From positions 1,612,001 through 1,676,000 of the forward strand of contig NW_020167520.1 in the NCBI RefSeq assembly GCF_001641265.1: a stretch of 64,000 nucleotides of DNA, read 5' to 3'. The DNA comes from Pseudogymnoascus destructans (Eukaryota > Ascomycota > Leotiomycetes > Thelebolales > Thelebolaceae). A model generated the notes under the pieces. That model saw only the letters and a program-made list of their open reading frames with translations, was not told where the DNA came from and ran no database searches. Below are positions 1-13,000 of this stretch, piece by piece; position 1 is the first letter of the stretch; every line of letters starts with the position of its first letter. Position numbers and translations under genes: made by a program.

Positions 1-3000
1 CGAGCAAGCGCAAGGCTGCTGAGATGAGTGGGGAGCCTGGGGGTCCCGGGGATTCGGTTACGGGTGACGGGGATGAGGATTTTGACGGTAACCAGCCACC
101 GCGCAAAAAGTCACGCTCGCTGTCGCAGGTTCCGCCGATGAGGATTTCGACTAGGAATAGAGGGCGTAGACATTCGAATTCGGAGGTCGCTAATCATGAG
201 GGGGCCGAGGAAATCACTAATGGTCACGTTACGCCGGCTGCTTCGCTGCACAAGGAGTCGTCTCAATCTGAACGGGAAATTCAGGTTGCTAGGACTTCAT
301 CACGTGCTAGGAAGCAAGAGAACTTAACGTCGAGCAATGAGCTCATGGCTTCTATTGAGCCTCATGAGCGCCTTGAGAGAGATGGAGGTGCTCTGGGTGT
401 AACTACGAGAGCTGGTGCTAGAACCAGATCTACATCAACCAAAGCACATGCGGCTACCCAGGATTACGATACCATTATATCTGTTGTCGCTACTGAAGAA
501 GTATTGGATGCCGTCAACGGTGAAGCTGACGGCATTCAATCCGACGCCGGCACTCCTCTTAAACCCAGAGGCCGGGGTCGCTGGCCAAACGGGGCTATCA
601 AAGCCAAGGCAATGGTAGCAGCGCTTTCCAAGAAAGCTGCATCAAAGAAAAAGGGTGCACCGGGAAAGAGAAAGACTTCTGATGATGCAGTCGTGCAAGC
701 GGTTTACGACAGGCAAGCACATTTGAGGTCATCATATAAAGACCTCCGCAAGATCATCATAAGAGCCGAGCAGGCGCTGCTTGATCGTGCACTAGAGGAA
801 TTGGAAGAGGATCCGGAGCGCCACAAGAAGACGCCGTATTATGAGAATGTAATGAAGGGTCTCGACGCGCGCCATACCAAGGTGTTGGCGCAGAATGAGC
901 GGAAGGACCGGTTGAAGCGTGATTTGTTGGAGAGGCGGTTTGAGGCCAATGTGGCCAGCACGTGGCAGCAGCATAATGTAAGTTTTGGCGTAAGTTACGC
1001 GTGGTCAGATCACTAATTCCATATAGCTGGAGGTCAAGGAATTGCAGGAGAAGTATGAGATGATTTGCAAGCGCGCTATTATGGAAGTCTTGAAGCAGGC
1101 AGCTCGTGACGACGACGATGCTGCAACTGTTACTGAGGTATGCTTCCTCTACTTCCTTGGCGTTATGACGTTCCTAACTAAAATAGATTGAGACACTGGA
1201 TCCTGCCCATGTATCAGCTGTGTTGGAGGGCGCGGAAGAAAATGAAGCAGAAGAGGTAGCCACGCCTGTGGAACTTGAGATCAAGAAACCTGTGCCGAGG
1301 GGAAGAAAGAGCGCCAAAAAGCGTATTGCGGACGATGAGCCGCTTGGAAGGCGGGTCGCGCGGCGCCACGCACCTGCTATGCTTTCTGCTACTACGCAGG
1401 GTGGAGAAGATTCAGAGGCAGAAGTGGCTCCTGAAGCGCCTCTGATTATCACAACGCCGAGCCGACAAAGAAATAAGTACCAGTTTGACGAGTATGGCGT
1501 TTGCGTCCCAACTGAGTCCAAGAAGGGGGCTCAGAAGGAAGAGCCGAATAACAGGGCTGTTGTCAGACCCTGGATTACGTTTACGAATGATGAGATTGGC
1601 CTCCGAAACTATCCTGAGGAGATCAAAGAAACCAACAGAGGCCCAATACCGAGTGGCTATATTCACCTTGACCAGTTCAGAGGCATATATGATATTTCAG
1701 GTAGGGCCGAAGACTACGATGGGGACCTTATCAACAGACACCTTCTCCATCCGAGGATGGGTCTTCCTGTTCCTGGCTCCATCAACCCCGATAACGCTGT
1801 ACCCTCCACGGACTGGACAAAGGTCCTGAAAAACACGCCTGCGCCCATCTTCATTCGCGATGAAGAATATCCCGAGGGACAGTCCACATCCAAGTCTTGG
1901 AATATAATCATGACTGAGCGAAAGTGGAAGGAACTTGAGAGGCGTATGGATGCTGGGATGAGCTTGAGGGTTGGCTTGGGCAGGACGGGATTGGCCACGT
2001 TCGATGCGATTGCGCGGGATAAGGATCTGCAGGGAGATATGATCGAGGATATTCTGGCCGCGTCGCAGATTATCGAGAAGGAGCTCACCGAGAAATTACA
2101 GCGCTCAGAGTCTCCCGAAAAGAAGGATGCTACTCCAACAGTCGAGGAAGCTGCTCCTATCGAGCGACTCCCGACACCAGACACGGCAAAGTTACTCCTC
2201 CTCGCCGATGCCATCGAGATGTCAATCCTAGAACCCAAAGTCCACTCACCACCCCCACCACCACCACCCCAACCCCTCCGCCGCTCCAGCTTCCAACAAG
2301 CCCCACCAGCGCAGCAAGCCCCACCAGCGCAGCAAGTCCCACCAACCCCAAGAACCCAAGCCCAAATGCTCAGCATAGCATTCATCAACAACCCCAGCCC
2401 CAGCCACAACGCCCTCCCGCCCCTCGCGCCACAAGTGCCGCAGCAGCAGCAGCAGCAGCGCCCCTACCCCGGCCCCGTCATGATGGCCGCCCCGCCTCAT
2501 CAACCACCACCCCCGCCTCCACCGCGGAACTTGCAAATGCAATACCCCCCATCCAACCACACCCCCCCGCCTCCTTCTACGGGCCCTCAAACAGCCCCCT
2601 CCGCACATCGCGCTCCTCTTCGGGACTGCGCAATATCCTCCCGCGCGCGATCCCCAATGAAGTTCCGCGCCAACACCATAGGTACCAGCAACCACCGCCT
2701 CCACCGCCACCGCAGCAGCAGCAGGCGCCACAGCAGCAGCATCATATGCCGCACGAGCACCAGAGGTTTTACGAGGCGCCTGTGCAGTTGCCGCCGTATT
2801 TGGGCGAGCAACAGCAGCAGCAGTATGGGGGTGTGTATAGACAGGTTGCGCCGAGGCGGCCGTATAGTCCGTATCCGCCGCCGCAGCATCCGCAGCACCA
2901 GGGGCATCAGATGCATCACCAGCACCAGCAGCCGCAGCATAGTCCGCTGCAGCATCATCAGAGCCCGCATCATCCGCCGACGCATCCGAGTCCAAGGCGC

Positions 3001-3003
3001 TAA
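1..3003 (+). CDS. Unrecognised nuclear low-complexity protein, 5' partial, apparent frameshift near the 3' end
   Basis: The reading frame is open to the left edge: codons at 3-23 read SKRKAAE before the ATG at 24, so the start may lie outside. Exons 1-977, 1027-1137 and 1187 onward are joined by introns 978-1026 (GTAAGT, CTAAT branch, TAG) and 1138-1186 (GTATGC, CTAAC branch, TAG); both joins keep phase 0. The N-terminal part is rich in Lys/Arg/Ser (KKSRS, GKRK), as in nuclear proteins. A charged helical segment spans about 710-1110, then comes an apparently folded block at about 1570-2090. The rest is Pro/Gln-rich. Frame +2 turns Arg-rich after a C7 run at about 2558-2570, while frame +1 continues as sensible Pro/Gln-rich protein to TAA at 3001-3003. 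I do not recognise the family; a chromatin role is only a guess from composition. Confidence 0.7.
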
Positions 3004-4314
3004 GCTTTGCTTTGCGGGAGGTTCTGGCGTACCTGGCACCCTTGGGGCAGTCGCGGGGTATCAACAGGGAGGGGCTGGTGTATATCCCTACCGCAACCAC
3101 GGTTTATCTACATAAGTGTATATCTGTATAATACATACCCAACCGTCTCGTCTACCTCCCATTGTTTGCGGGAGAGAGAGGTTGACGGCCTCTTGTATCT
3201 TAGTCTTCTCAAATAGGGGGGGGGTTTTTTTTTTTTTTTTCTTCATTTCGTCTTGCATGTGGCGCGGGGATATCGTTTGTCTCATTCAGCGTCTACTTTC
3301 GTTTTGTTTTTGGTTGTTTTGCGCGCCATGCTAGGGGTCAGGCTCATGATGGATTTGAACATGCTCGGGCTGGAATGACTTTTGCTTTCTCGTTTGTGTT
3401 TTTTTTGTGGGTGATGAGTTTTGTGCATTTTTAGAGGGAAGCTTCGGGTCATGGGGGAGGGGATGAGAAACTGCTACGGATTGATTTTGACCTTGCAACG
3501 GCAGCGCTGGGAGCTTGGTCTTGTGGCATATGCTTGCACCGGTGGGGTTATTTAGGATAGGATAGGATGAGAGGGTGGTTGGTTTGTTAATACCCTATCT
3601 GGAGAGAAGGGAGGGTGGACAAGACAGACAGAAAGAAAGAAAGACAGACAGACAGATAGACAGACAGACAGCAGACAGACGGATGGACAGAATGAATGAA
3701 GGAAACAAAATTACAATTACTTAAAATTACAATTGTTTGATTTATGCGGCGGCCGCGAATGTGAGTTTCGGGGATTGAGTGAATGAGTAGTGACGACTTT
3801 GGCCGGCTTTTAAAATTCGCTGCAAGGCTGTGACTCTTCCCATATCCCCGTATATCATTAGAATTTCAAACAAAGCTTACTATTTCCCATACGTACATTC
3901 CCAATCCCGCCTGGATCCTTTTCGCCATCATAATTCGTCATGTTGCATCAGCGCCGTAGAGTCACAAAAGATTCTCGTTAGCTTTCCAGAACTGTTAGTC
4001 ATCCCCGCCTCACCTTCCTCGGCCTAGCGTCATCGCCCTCGCAATTCTTCGCTATCAGAAATCAAAAGCCTAGGCGATCTTGGGTGGCAGCGGCGGCAGA
4101 AAAAAGTAAAGAAGGGCCATAACTTATACTGAAGTATCGCACTATCGTCGCTCATACCAACAATCACACAAAATCAACGACCACGACCCCTACCACGACC
4201 ACGACCACGACCACGAATACGTCGCGAACTGAAGTTTGACACGACTGTTCGGATAGAACATAGACAAGAATAGACAATATACTAGACCAGCAGCTACAGA
4301 ATCTACCATCGACT
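3004..4314. other. Intergenic: 3' flank of the first gene and TIF6 promoter region
   Basis: No credible gene is seen. It holds a G8/T16 homopolymer stretch near 3218-3240, a GACA/GAAA microsatellite at about 3622-3690, and CGACCA-type repeats at about 4166-4216 just ahead of the TIF6 start, probably in its 5' leader. Confidence 0.6.
3622..3690. repeat. GACA/GAAA microsatellite
   Basis: Imperfect tetranucleotide array (GACA with GAAA and GATA variants) in the intergenic region. There is no coding potential. Confidence 0.85.
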
Positions 4315-5300
4315 ATGGCTGTCCGCGCGCAGTTCGAGAACTCGAATGAGTAGGTACCCCGCCATGATGGTCGAGCGATCGAAGAACTCACCCACTCGAC
4401 GCACAGAGACAGCTGCGCATACGATGGGGGGATAGCTGCTAACGGGATCATAGGGTCGGAGTCTTCTCCACGCTCACAAACTCATATGCTCTTGTTGCCG
4501 TTGGCGCGAGCGAGAACTTCTACAGGTAAGCCTTCAAACTTCCCGCTACATTTGCCTCCCCACCAATATTTTGCCTTGCCTCTCAAAGCATTCAAACTGC
4601 AATCCAGCATCTCCAGAAACCCCACAAAGCCACAAGTCACAAACACAACTAACACACCCCCCACAGCATCTTCGAAGCCGAGCTCCAAGACGTCATCCCC
4701 ATCTGCCACTGCACCATCGCCGGCACACGCATCATCGGGCGTCTCACCGCCGGAAACCGCAAAGGCCTCCTCGTCCCCACCAGCACGACGGACCAAGAGC
4801 TGCAGCACCTGCGCAACAGCATCCCCGACTCTGTAAAAATCCAACGCATCGAGGAGCGTCTCTCCGCTTTGGGCAACGTCATCGTGTCCAACGACCACGT
4901 CGCTTTGGTGCACCCCGACATCGAGAGAGAGACAGAGGAGATCATCGCTGATGTCCTGGGGGTTGAGGTGTTCCGCCAGACGATCGCGGATAATGTGTTA
5001 GTCGGCTCGTATATGTCGTTATCCAACCAAGGTGGACTCGTGCATCCGAAGACCAGTATCCAGGACCAGGATGAGCTGAGTAGTCTGCTCCAGGTGCCGT
5101 TGGTGGCGGGGTCCATTAATAGGGGAAGCAGTGTGGTGGGCGCGGGGATGGTGGTGAATGATTGGCTTGCGGTGACGGGGTTGGATACCACGGCGACGGA
5201 GCTGAGTGTGGTGGAGAGCGTGTTTAGGTTGGGAGAGGGGATGGCGCCGGGGAGTATTAATACGAGTCTTAAGGATACGATGGTGGAGTCGTTTTACTGA
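4315..5300 (+). CDS. TIF6: Translation initiation factor eIF6 (ribosome anti-association factor)
   Basis: Three exons, 4315-4349, 4454-4525 and 4667-5300, give 246 residues, the usual eIF6 length. Introns 4350-4453 (GTAGGT..TAG) and 4526-4666 (GTAAGC..CAG) restore the conserved joins NEVGVFSTLTNSY and ENFYSIFEAEL. The protein shows the repeated pentein architecture of the family, with IVSNDHVALVHPDIE and SLSNQGGLVHPKT visible. eIF6 binds the 60S subunit, acts in nucleolar 60S maturation and export, and blocks premature joining to 40S. The 5' introns were chosen because each alternative phase breaks the conserved N-terminus. Nothing looks damaged. Confidence 0.97.
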
Positions 5301-5751
5301 TCTGGGAGACGCGCGGGGGATGAAAAGTTTGGGGGGTGCTTGGTTTTCTCGGTTTGGTAGGGGAGGGGGATTTGGGGGGGGGTAGAAGGGTTGGGGTAAC
5401 TTGGCCTTGGGGGGATATATGGGCTGAAGGTATTCGTTAGGGATGCTGAGTTTTGAGCGGTATTGCTCTGCCCTAGATGTGGTGGCGTGGATAGATATCC
5501 TGCGCCCGAGAAGAGAAACCTTTTGACCCCGTTTACTGCAACTGCTACCATTCTGTGCATATAGACAATATCACCTTTATTCCCACCCCAACCTCTCCAC
5601 ATACATGTTCTCTATTCAAGAACACCAAATTCCACACCCATCGTTACTCGTGGCAAATTCGTGCGAAGCCAAATTATCACCCATCATTGATAACCTCTCG
5701 TCAACATCCCAACCGCACACCTCCATCACGCACCCCCTCACAACCAACACC
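5301..5751. other. Intergenic between TIF6 and SWI5
   Basis: G-rich 3' flank of TIF6 followed by a C/A-rich leader upstream of SWI5. An in-frame upstream ATG at 5605 would add 49 residues to Swi5. I prefer the ATG at 5752 because it has a CAACACC context and the added residues look like untranslated leader. Confidence 0.5.
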
Positions 5752-6370
5752 ATGCCACCACCCCGCACAATCACCGACTCAGATGCAGACACCTCACCCA
5801 TCTCACCATCCGCCTCCTCAGTCCGCCCCTCCCCGCCCCCGACAACCATCGCGCTCGGGGCATCCAGAAAGCGTTCCGCCTCCTCCGACCCCACCTCTGC
5901 GGACCATCCATCCACAACCCCAGAGCCGGAGGAGCAGCTGAGCGAAGAAGCCAAGGCGGAGGAGAAGAGGGCGAAGCAGATTGTGAGTCCTTTGTACTGG
6001 ATTGGGTTGGGGGTTGGGAAGGTGCTAATGAAGTAGGAGGCGATTAAGGCACGAAATAAGGAGTTGGCCGATGAAGTGGAGGCTATGGAAGCGAAGCTTG
6101 CGGATGCGAGGGGGAAGTTAAAGTACGCCCCCCACCCACCTCCACCCCACAGATTCCAGTGATATATAGAGTTGGCAGTGCAGTAGCTAACGGAAAAAAA
6201 GGAACCCAGCCGCTGCAGCAACGGTGAAGGCGCATATCAAGCGTCTGCATGCGTATAATGAGATCCGAGATGTTGGGCAGGGGTTGATTGGGTTGATTGC
6301 TGAGCAGAGAGGGGTGAGGATTGGGGAGTGTTATGATAGTGGCGAGTTTGGGGTTGGGGCCAAGGATTGA
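5752..6370 (+). CDS. SWI5: Swi5/Sae3-type recombination mediator
   Basis: Exons 5752-5982, 6037-6122 and 6202-6370 give 161 residues. Introns are 5983-6036 (GTGAGT..TAG) and 6123-6201 (GTACGC..AAG, a weak acceptor fixed by frame). The N-terminal 75 residues are Ser/Pro-rich and disordered. A coiled coil follows (KARNKELADEVEAMEAKL), then the diagnostic Swi5 C-terminus with HIKRLHAYNEIRDVGQG and LIAEQRGVRIGE. Swi5 partners Sfr1/Mei5 to stimulate Rad51 and Dmc1 strand exchange in homologous recombination. The C-terminal 60 residues make the family assignment strong; the N-terminal extension is variable in fungi. Confidence 0.9.
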
Positions 6371-6553
6371 AGAGCTGGGGGGTTGCTTTTTTGTCTTGGG
6401 GTTAAGGAGTTCATGGAGCGTAGATGGAGTGGCGCAGGATTTGCATAATTGGCTCGAATATCGGGTTTATATACTGGCTCTCCCTCGGCTGGCTATTTGC
6501 AGTATATCGAAGTATATATACGATTTCCAAAAACGTTTCCACTCCGCCAATGG

Positions 6554-7704
6554 CTATGACGCCTTTTCAACACTCTCCCCTCTCGGGGCTTCAGTCCGCT
6601 CATACGCCCCATCAGCACTCAAACTCGCCTCAATAAAATCCTCCAGCTCCTCACTCACAGTCTTCAACTTATCCTTCACATTCTGCACCCCCTCATTCCC
6701 CACGATATGCCTCGCGGGCGGGTTCTCATGCCCCCCAATCGCCGTCAACGCATGTACCGTCTCCAGCACCAACCGATCCGCCGACTCCGTCGACAACTCC
6801 GGATACCGACTCTGAATCCCCTCCTCCCTCCGCTCCCCACTCTCATCCAGCTCCTCCTCCGGGTGATACCCGACGACATTACACAGGATATCCCTCGGCC
6901 CCGGCGCCGGATTCTGCCCACTATCATACTGCGGCAGCTGCGGCGCGAATACCACCTTGTTACTCAGCACCCCAACCTCCATATTCGGCTGCACAATCGT
7001 GACCTTGATGTTAAACGGCGCGACTTCGTACGTCACGGAATCGCAAAAGCCCTCCAGCGCCCACTGCGCCGCGGAATGCAACGCCATTCCCGGCGTCGCG
7101 ATATGCCCCCCCACCCCCGTCAGGACCAGCACATGTCCATTCCGCTTCGCCCTCATCATCGGCAGCGCAGCCTTAACAAAATTGACATGCGCAAAGAACA
7201 CAGTCTCAAACTGCCTCCTACACAAATCTCTCGTCGCATCGCTCGCCCCCAGCTCCTCTACCGACCCCACCACCGCCTCGCTCGAGTTACAAAGCAGAAT
7301 ATCAACGCGCCCAAACGTCTCAACAGCCTCCGCCAACGCGGCCTGCGCGCTCGAGACAAACCGCCCATCACATTTGATGCCGCGGATGCGGTGGGCCCAG
7401 CCTTGCGTCGTGCGCCGGGGGGACTTGCATTCGTTGATCAAGGCGCGGAAGGCGGCTGAGCGGGCGGGGTCGGAGAGTTCGGTTGGGGGGAGGCCGGCGG
7501 CGACATAGTCGCCGTGGGCGAGGAGGAGGCGGATGAGGCGCACGGAGAGGGGGGAGAGGCAGGAGGTCAGGAACCAGACGCGGGGGGAGTTGTGGGTTGC
7601 TGGGGAGAGGGGTTAGCTGTGGGGGTACTGGGGGTGCGGGGTGGGGGACGTACGGAAGGAGACGGGGGGATTGGGGGGGGGCGGGAGGTTGGCCCTTCGG
7701 ACAT
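6554..7704 (-). CDS. Atypical short-chain dehydrogenase/reductase, likely catalytically degenerate
   Basis: The main exon runs from about 7599 down to the stop at 6554. A probable first exon, 7704-7654 (MSEGPTSR...), ends at GTACGT, with a CAG acceptor at 7600. The phases of these two exons differ by one base across a C9 run, so the N-terminus is not settled. The fold is a classical SDR: strand PRVWFLTSC where the nucleotide-binding TGxxxGxG normally lies, then DILLCNSS (the NAG region), then VLVLTGVGG, then PFNIKVTIVQP. The Gly-rich motif is eroded, and the YxxxK site aligns with HSAAQ in LHSAAQWALEG, so Tyr and Lys are replaced by His and Gln. It is head to head with SER1. Substrate unknown. 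Confidence 0.75.
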
Positions 7705-8228
7705 GGTGGGCTGTTGGGAGGTGACCTGCGAGAGGGTTCTGGCGGGTGGGTTCTTATCAAGGCATTACCTCTATTTCCGGCAGTCGCTCTTTTGCCAGAG
7801 ACAGGCGCTGTGCCGGCGTAGGTATATATATGAAGTTGGTGATGTTTATATGGGGGACAGAACTACCCCACGGACGAGGTTGCGGCAAAACGTAAAACAC
7901 GACACATAGGAAAGAGCGAGCGCACGGACGGAATCTGCACAAACCCCGTCAATCAGCGATATTTCGTGCAATCATGAGTCAATATATGAGAAAGTCCATG
8001 CAATTGCTTTTACCCGCAGGAGTCAGAGGAGCGTGATTTGAATATAAACACCTCTTGATCCTCTAATTCCCCCGCATTCGTGGCCTCATTTCTACACCTT
8101 TGCCAAACCAGAGATTCCCTCATCCTTGGCCGCAGAACTTTTAGGAACCCCCGCACTATCTCCAAAACCCACCCCGCATTCTTATATTTATATACCAACA
8201 CCTCCTCCTCTCTCTCCCACCACCCACC
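7705..8228. promoter_or_regulatory. Divergent promoter region between the SDR gene and SER1
   Basis: About 520 bp separate the two start codons, which point away from each other. No ORF of note is present. Pyrimidine-rich stretches before 8229 fit a fungal transcription start region; I see no specific factor site I would defend. Confidence 0.5.
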
Positions 8229-9542
8229 ATGCCCTCCCGCTCCGAAATCTCCTACTTCGGCGCCGGCCCCGCCGGCCTGCCCACCTCTGTCCTCGAAACC
8301 GCCGCCAAATCCCTCGTGAACCACAACGACACCGGGCTCGGTCTGGCCGAGCACTCGCACCGCTCCGCGCTCGCCTCGGGCATCCTCGAGGACACAAAGG
8401 CGCATCTGGCGTCCTACCTCGACATCCCCGCCGACTATGACATCCTCTTCATGCAAGGTGGGGGCAGCGGCGAGTTCTCCGCTACGCTTTACAACTTCAT
8501 CGGCTTCTGGGTCGAGAAGCGCAGACTCGAGATTGCCAAGGCACTCGGCACCGATGACGAGGCTGCCGTAACAGTCGCCCTCAAGAAAGCCGTCGACGAG
8601 GAGCTCAAAGTCGACTACCTCGTTACCGGCTCCTGGTCCCTCAAAGCCTCCCAAGAAGCCGCGCGCCTCCTCGGCTCCGAACACGTCAACGTCGCTACCG
8701 ACTCCCGCACCGCCGCCAACGGCAAATTCGGCACCATCCCCGAGGAGTCCACCTGGGCCCTCTCCGCGGCCCCAGCATTCACCTATTTCTGCGACAACGA
8801 GACGGTAGACGGTGTTGAATTCGCCGCCTTCCCCGCCGCCATCGACGACGGCCGCATCGTCGTGGCGGATATGTCGTCCAACATCCTCTCTCGCCGCATC
8901 CCCGTCTCCAAATACGCCGCTATCTTCTTTGGCGCGCAGAAGAACCTCGGGACCGCTGGGATCACCGTGGTGGTGATCCGGAAGAGCCTTTTGCCGCCTT
9001 CATTGGCGACGCCGTCGGCGAAGTTGATGCGTCAGTTGGGTTTGCCGATTCCGCCGATTATTTTGGATTATGCGACGATTGCGAAGAATAACTCGCTGTA
9101 TAACACATTGTCAGTCTTTGATGTTTATATCGCGGATCTGGTCCTGCAGTCGCTGCTGGCTACATACCCGAATAAGGTTGATGGACAGCAGGCCGTCTCG
9201 GAGCAGAAGGCTAAGGCTATCTACTCTGCGCTCGAGGCACACCCGCAAGTCTACGAGGTCCGCCCTCCACCTCCTTTCAAACTTCCTCCCTGATAACACA
9301 CCACTAACACCCAACAGATCGTCCCCCACACCTCAGCCCGCTCCCGCATGAACATCTGCTTCCGCATCCTCGCCCCCAAAGCCGAAGCCGATTTCCTCAC
9401 CGGCGCCACCGCACTCGGGCTCCAGGGTCTGAAGGGCCACCGCAGCGTCGGCGGTATCAGGGCTAGCAACTATAACAGCGTGTCTGTCACTTCGGCGGAG
9501 AAGTTGGCGGCGTATCTGGGGGCTTTTGCTACGGGTGCGTAG
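8229..9542 (+). CDS. SER1: Phosphoserine aminotransferase
   Basis: Exons 8229-9257 and 9318-9542 give 417 residues; the intron 9258-9317 is GTCCGC..CAG. This is a class-V aminotransferase: the N-terminal YFGAGPAGLP and LAEHSHRS segments are SerC hallmarks, FMQGGGSGEF lies in the cofactor-phosphate region, and the PLP lysine is in FFGAQKNLGTAG. The C-terminal exon carries RSRMNICFRI and LKGHRSVGGIRAS, typical of substrate-binding Arg/His residues. The enzyme converts 3-phosphohydroxypyruvate plus glutamate to phosphoserine in serine synthesis. Without splicing the frame would end in a Pro-rich tail at 9293 and lose this conserved C-terminus. Confidence 0.96.
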
Positions 9543-10055
9543 GTGTCTGTGAGCTAAGTAAGATAGGAATGTGTTAGGTATTGGCGTTTTTTGCTGTTTT
9601 GGGTTCGGGAGAGCAGTTTCAACATGGGTGGGTAGATGGTCCTTCACGACCATCTACAGGGAGGAGAGGGTTTGATAACGAGGGTAGAGCGGGGGGGCAT
9701 CTTTGGCCAGGTGGACAGACATACATATTAAAGTACTCATATCACAAAAACAAACAAGTCTTCAAACTCAAAACCCCTGGAAGTTCAAACTCTCTGCATT
9801 ACAAAAACCGACTAAACGCATATTATCATCCCCCCATAGACAACAAAAAAGCAGCACGCAGGCTTTCCTTTCCAAGCCCCTTCCCAAACGCCAAACCCAC
9901 TGTTGCGCATACATACAAGCGCCCGCGTCCCTAAGTCGCACAACTACTATATAACAACCCCCCTATCTTTCCATGCCGTACCCCATGCCAACCCTCCTCA
10001 TGCCATATCAATCCAATCTAACCCCCCACCCACCATTACCTAAGTATACACCCCT
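9543..10055. other. Convergent 3' flanks of SER1 and the formin gene
   Basis: An A/C-rich 510-bp stretch between two convergent genes, probably both 3' UTRs. No supported gene. Confidence 0.5.
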
Positions 10056-13000
10056 CTAATCATCCAACTCAATCGGCCTCCCCTGACTCCCCTCCGGCGT
10101 CGGCGGCCTCACCACCGTCACCGGAACCCCCCCACTCCCCGCCGTCGCAGGACTCTCCTCCTCCTCCTCATCCTCCACAATCGCCTCCCCCTCCCCCGCC
10201 ACACCACTCGTCCCCGCCCTCTCCCTGCGTCTCCTCCTCGTCTTCCTCTCCTCCTCCGCCGTATCCCTCCTCCGACTCCTCCTCGCACTATCCCTCCTCT
10301 CCGCACCCTCCGCATCCTCCCCCTCCACCCCTCGCATCCCCTGCAACAACAGCGCAGCCCTTGCCGCAACATCATCCGAGCCGCCACCCTCCTCCGCCGC
10401 CCCAGAAGGCGCAGGTGACGACTCGCCCGCCAGCGCCTCGCTCGCCATGCTCTCCAGGCTCTGCAGGCCCGCTTCTAGCTCTGAAATCTCGTCGAAATCG
10501 GGAATCTTCTGACCAGACGCAACGCGCACCTGATGTTTATTCTGCAACCTCGCGCGGCGTCTACGATCGCGCTGATCGCGGACCTGCGGCGCGGCCGCGC
10601 GCAGCTTCTCGAGGAGCGAGTCCATGGCGCCTGCTGAGGAGGGGGAGGGCGGTGCGCTGCTCCCGTCGGCGAGGGTGCCGCTGTTGACCTTGAGGAGCAT
10701 GGCGTTCTTGCGCTTCATGCTCACGTCGTTCTTGCGGCGGGTTTCCTCGAGGCTGATGTTCTTGTCGCGCGAGCGCTTCCACTCCGTCACGAAGGTGGCG
10801 AGCTTGGAGAAGAAGTCGCGGCGTGCGTTCTCATCCGAGCTGTCCTCGCCGTAGAATACCATGATGTCGTCGTAGGTGCTGACCATGTCCTCGAGGTAGA
10901 GCTGCATCTGCTCGGCCTTGCGGCGCGCTTCTTTCATGGAGCGCAGGACCACTTGCGAGACGCGGTCTTGGGGGTGGAATTTCTTCGCGTCGCTGAGGTT
11001 GCCGGAGTCGAGAGACATTTGCACGTTGCGGATGTTGTCGATGTACTTCTTGGCGTCGGTGCGGAGCTGCTCGACGTTGAGCTTCTGCGCGGTGACGACG
11101 CCGCCAATGTCGTCGGTGAAGTTCTCCCACTCGGGGTACTGTGTGCGGACGATACGCTCGACCAGGTCGGCAAAGGTGGACTCGTTCTTCTCATCCTTGA
11201 CCATACCCAGACGGGCCAGCGAACTAAGCTTGAAACCACTAGCTTGCTTGTTGGAGTCGTTCATGTAGTTACCGATGTCGAGAATCAGACCAAGAACATT
11301 CATCAGCGACACGGAATCGCGGAGGGATTCGGACACAGTAACGACCTGGCGAAGCTTGGTCGAGACGTCCTCGTACTCGGCCTCATATGTTCTCGTAAGA
11401 GCCAGCGCACGTATCCTCGACTTCCAGTAATGGTGCAGCTCGAATGCGGTCTGTAGGTAGATCTGATCCTCTCTCGTCAACTCTTCAGGGTCCATCTCAC
11501 GGGTCTCCTTGTTCGCTTCCGGACCCGTCCAGTCCTTGCTATACGGAGCCATGAGCTTGGTTGTATTGTCGGGGATATTGCACAGGTCGTCCTTCTGCAA
11601 GAACTCCATCACAACTGTGTTATCCAATACCTCAGTGTCGCAGTGGATTATCATCTGAACAACTTTCTCAACCGAGTACGCCGAGAACTTGGAGAGGGAG
11701 ATTTCTACACACAAAAGTATTAGCATCATCAAACCACATAAACTCAACGCAACAACAAAAATAGTACTTACGGAACGTCCTAGCCAAGTCGCTGGAGATA
11801 ATCTGCTTCTTCGCAGTCTTATTCCCGCTCGTCTTGCCAATCTTCTTAATCTCCTTCGCCATGAACAGCTTCTCAACCTCATCAAGAACACCCTTCCTCG
11901 TCAGCTCCGCATACTTCTCCTCCTTCTCCGCCGGCGTCGGCGCGTGCGCCGCCCAATGCGTCGTCAGAGGAGTATCAACCTTCTCCCAATGCAGCGCCTT
12001 GAGCTTCTTCTTCGGGCGCGCCACGGGCAGGCCCAGGGTCGGGACTGTAGAGAACTGCGGCCGCGGAAGGAAGTTACCGGAATTGTGTCCGGGCAACGGA
12101 GGCGGAGGAGGTGGCCCCATGGCGCCAGGTAGTGGAGGCGCCCCAGGTATTCCAGGTGCTCCAGGCGGCGGCGGCGGTGGTGGACCGTTGAATCCACCAG
12201 CAGCCTGGCCAGGCATAGGTGGTGGTGGAGGAGGTGGAGGCGGCGGTGGTCCCAAGAAGCCACCACCACCCATTCCTGGTGGTGGTGGAGGAGGCGGCGG
12301 CGGAGGTGGTGGTGGACCGTTAAATCCACCAGCAGCCTGGCCAGGCATAGGTGGTGGAGGGGGAGGTGGAGGCGGCGGTGGTCCATTGAACCCTGTCGTA
12401 ACCACCTTTTGTGCGTCTTCATCACTAGGCGTCTTCGGTGACTGAGACTCGAGGCTTGTATGAGATGGCCCAGTGGTGATTCCATCGTCCTCGTCTTCAC
12501 TAGCTCCCACTACTGGTACAACATTCTTCGAGCCCTGCACTCTCGGCCGCCTCAGCTCAACCACTCTCGGCTTCTCAAACACCGCGTTGTCGTCCTCTCT
12601 ATCCGACTCAGCCAGGTCAGCATGCGAATCGACAGGCTTCCTCTGTATCCTCGTCGACCTCGAGACGCTCCCAAGCACGCTATTAGTGAGATCCGCCGGC
12701 TGCGTCGAACCGAGAATTGCATCTCCGCCATCCATCTCCTCACGTAGCGCACGCAGACGATCAGACGGTCCATTATCCGCGCCCCATACCCTGCCCTCCA
12801 GCTTATACTGCGTCTTCTGGCGCTGCAGCTGCATCTCAAGGCGATCCATCAGCCTCTCCCTATCAAGTATGCCCTTCATATGCTGAGGATCCGACTCGCC
12901 AAGCCCGTTCTTCGTCCCCTTCGACGCAGCAATATCCTGCGCATCGCGGAGCATAAGGTAGAGCTCTCTCGTCTCCAGCTCATTGCGCTGCGACTCCTTG

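Noticed and set aside
12100..12445. Gly-rich ORF on the plus strand
   Set aside because: The complement of the formin FH1 polyproline blocks.
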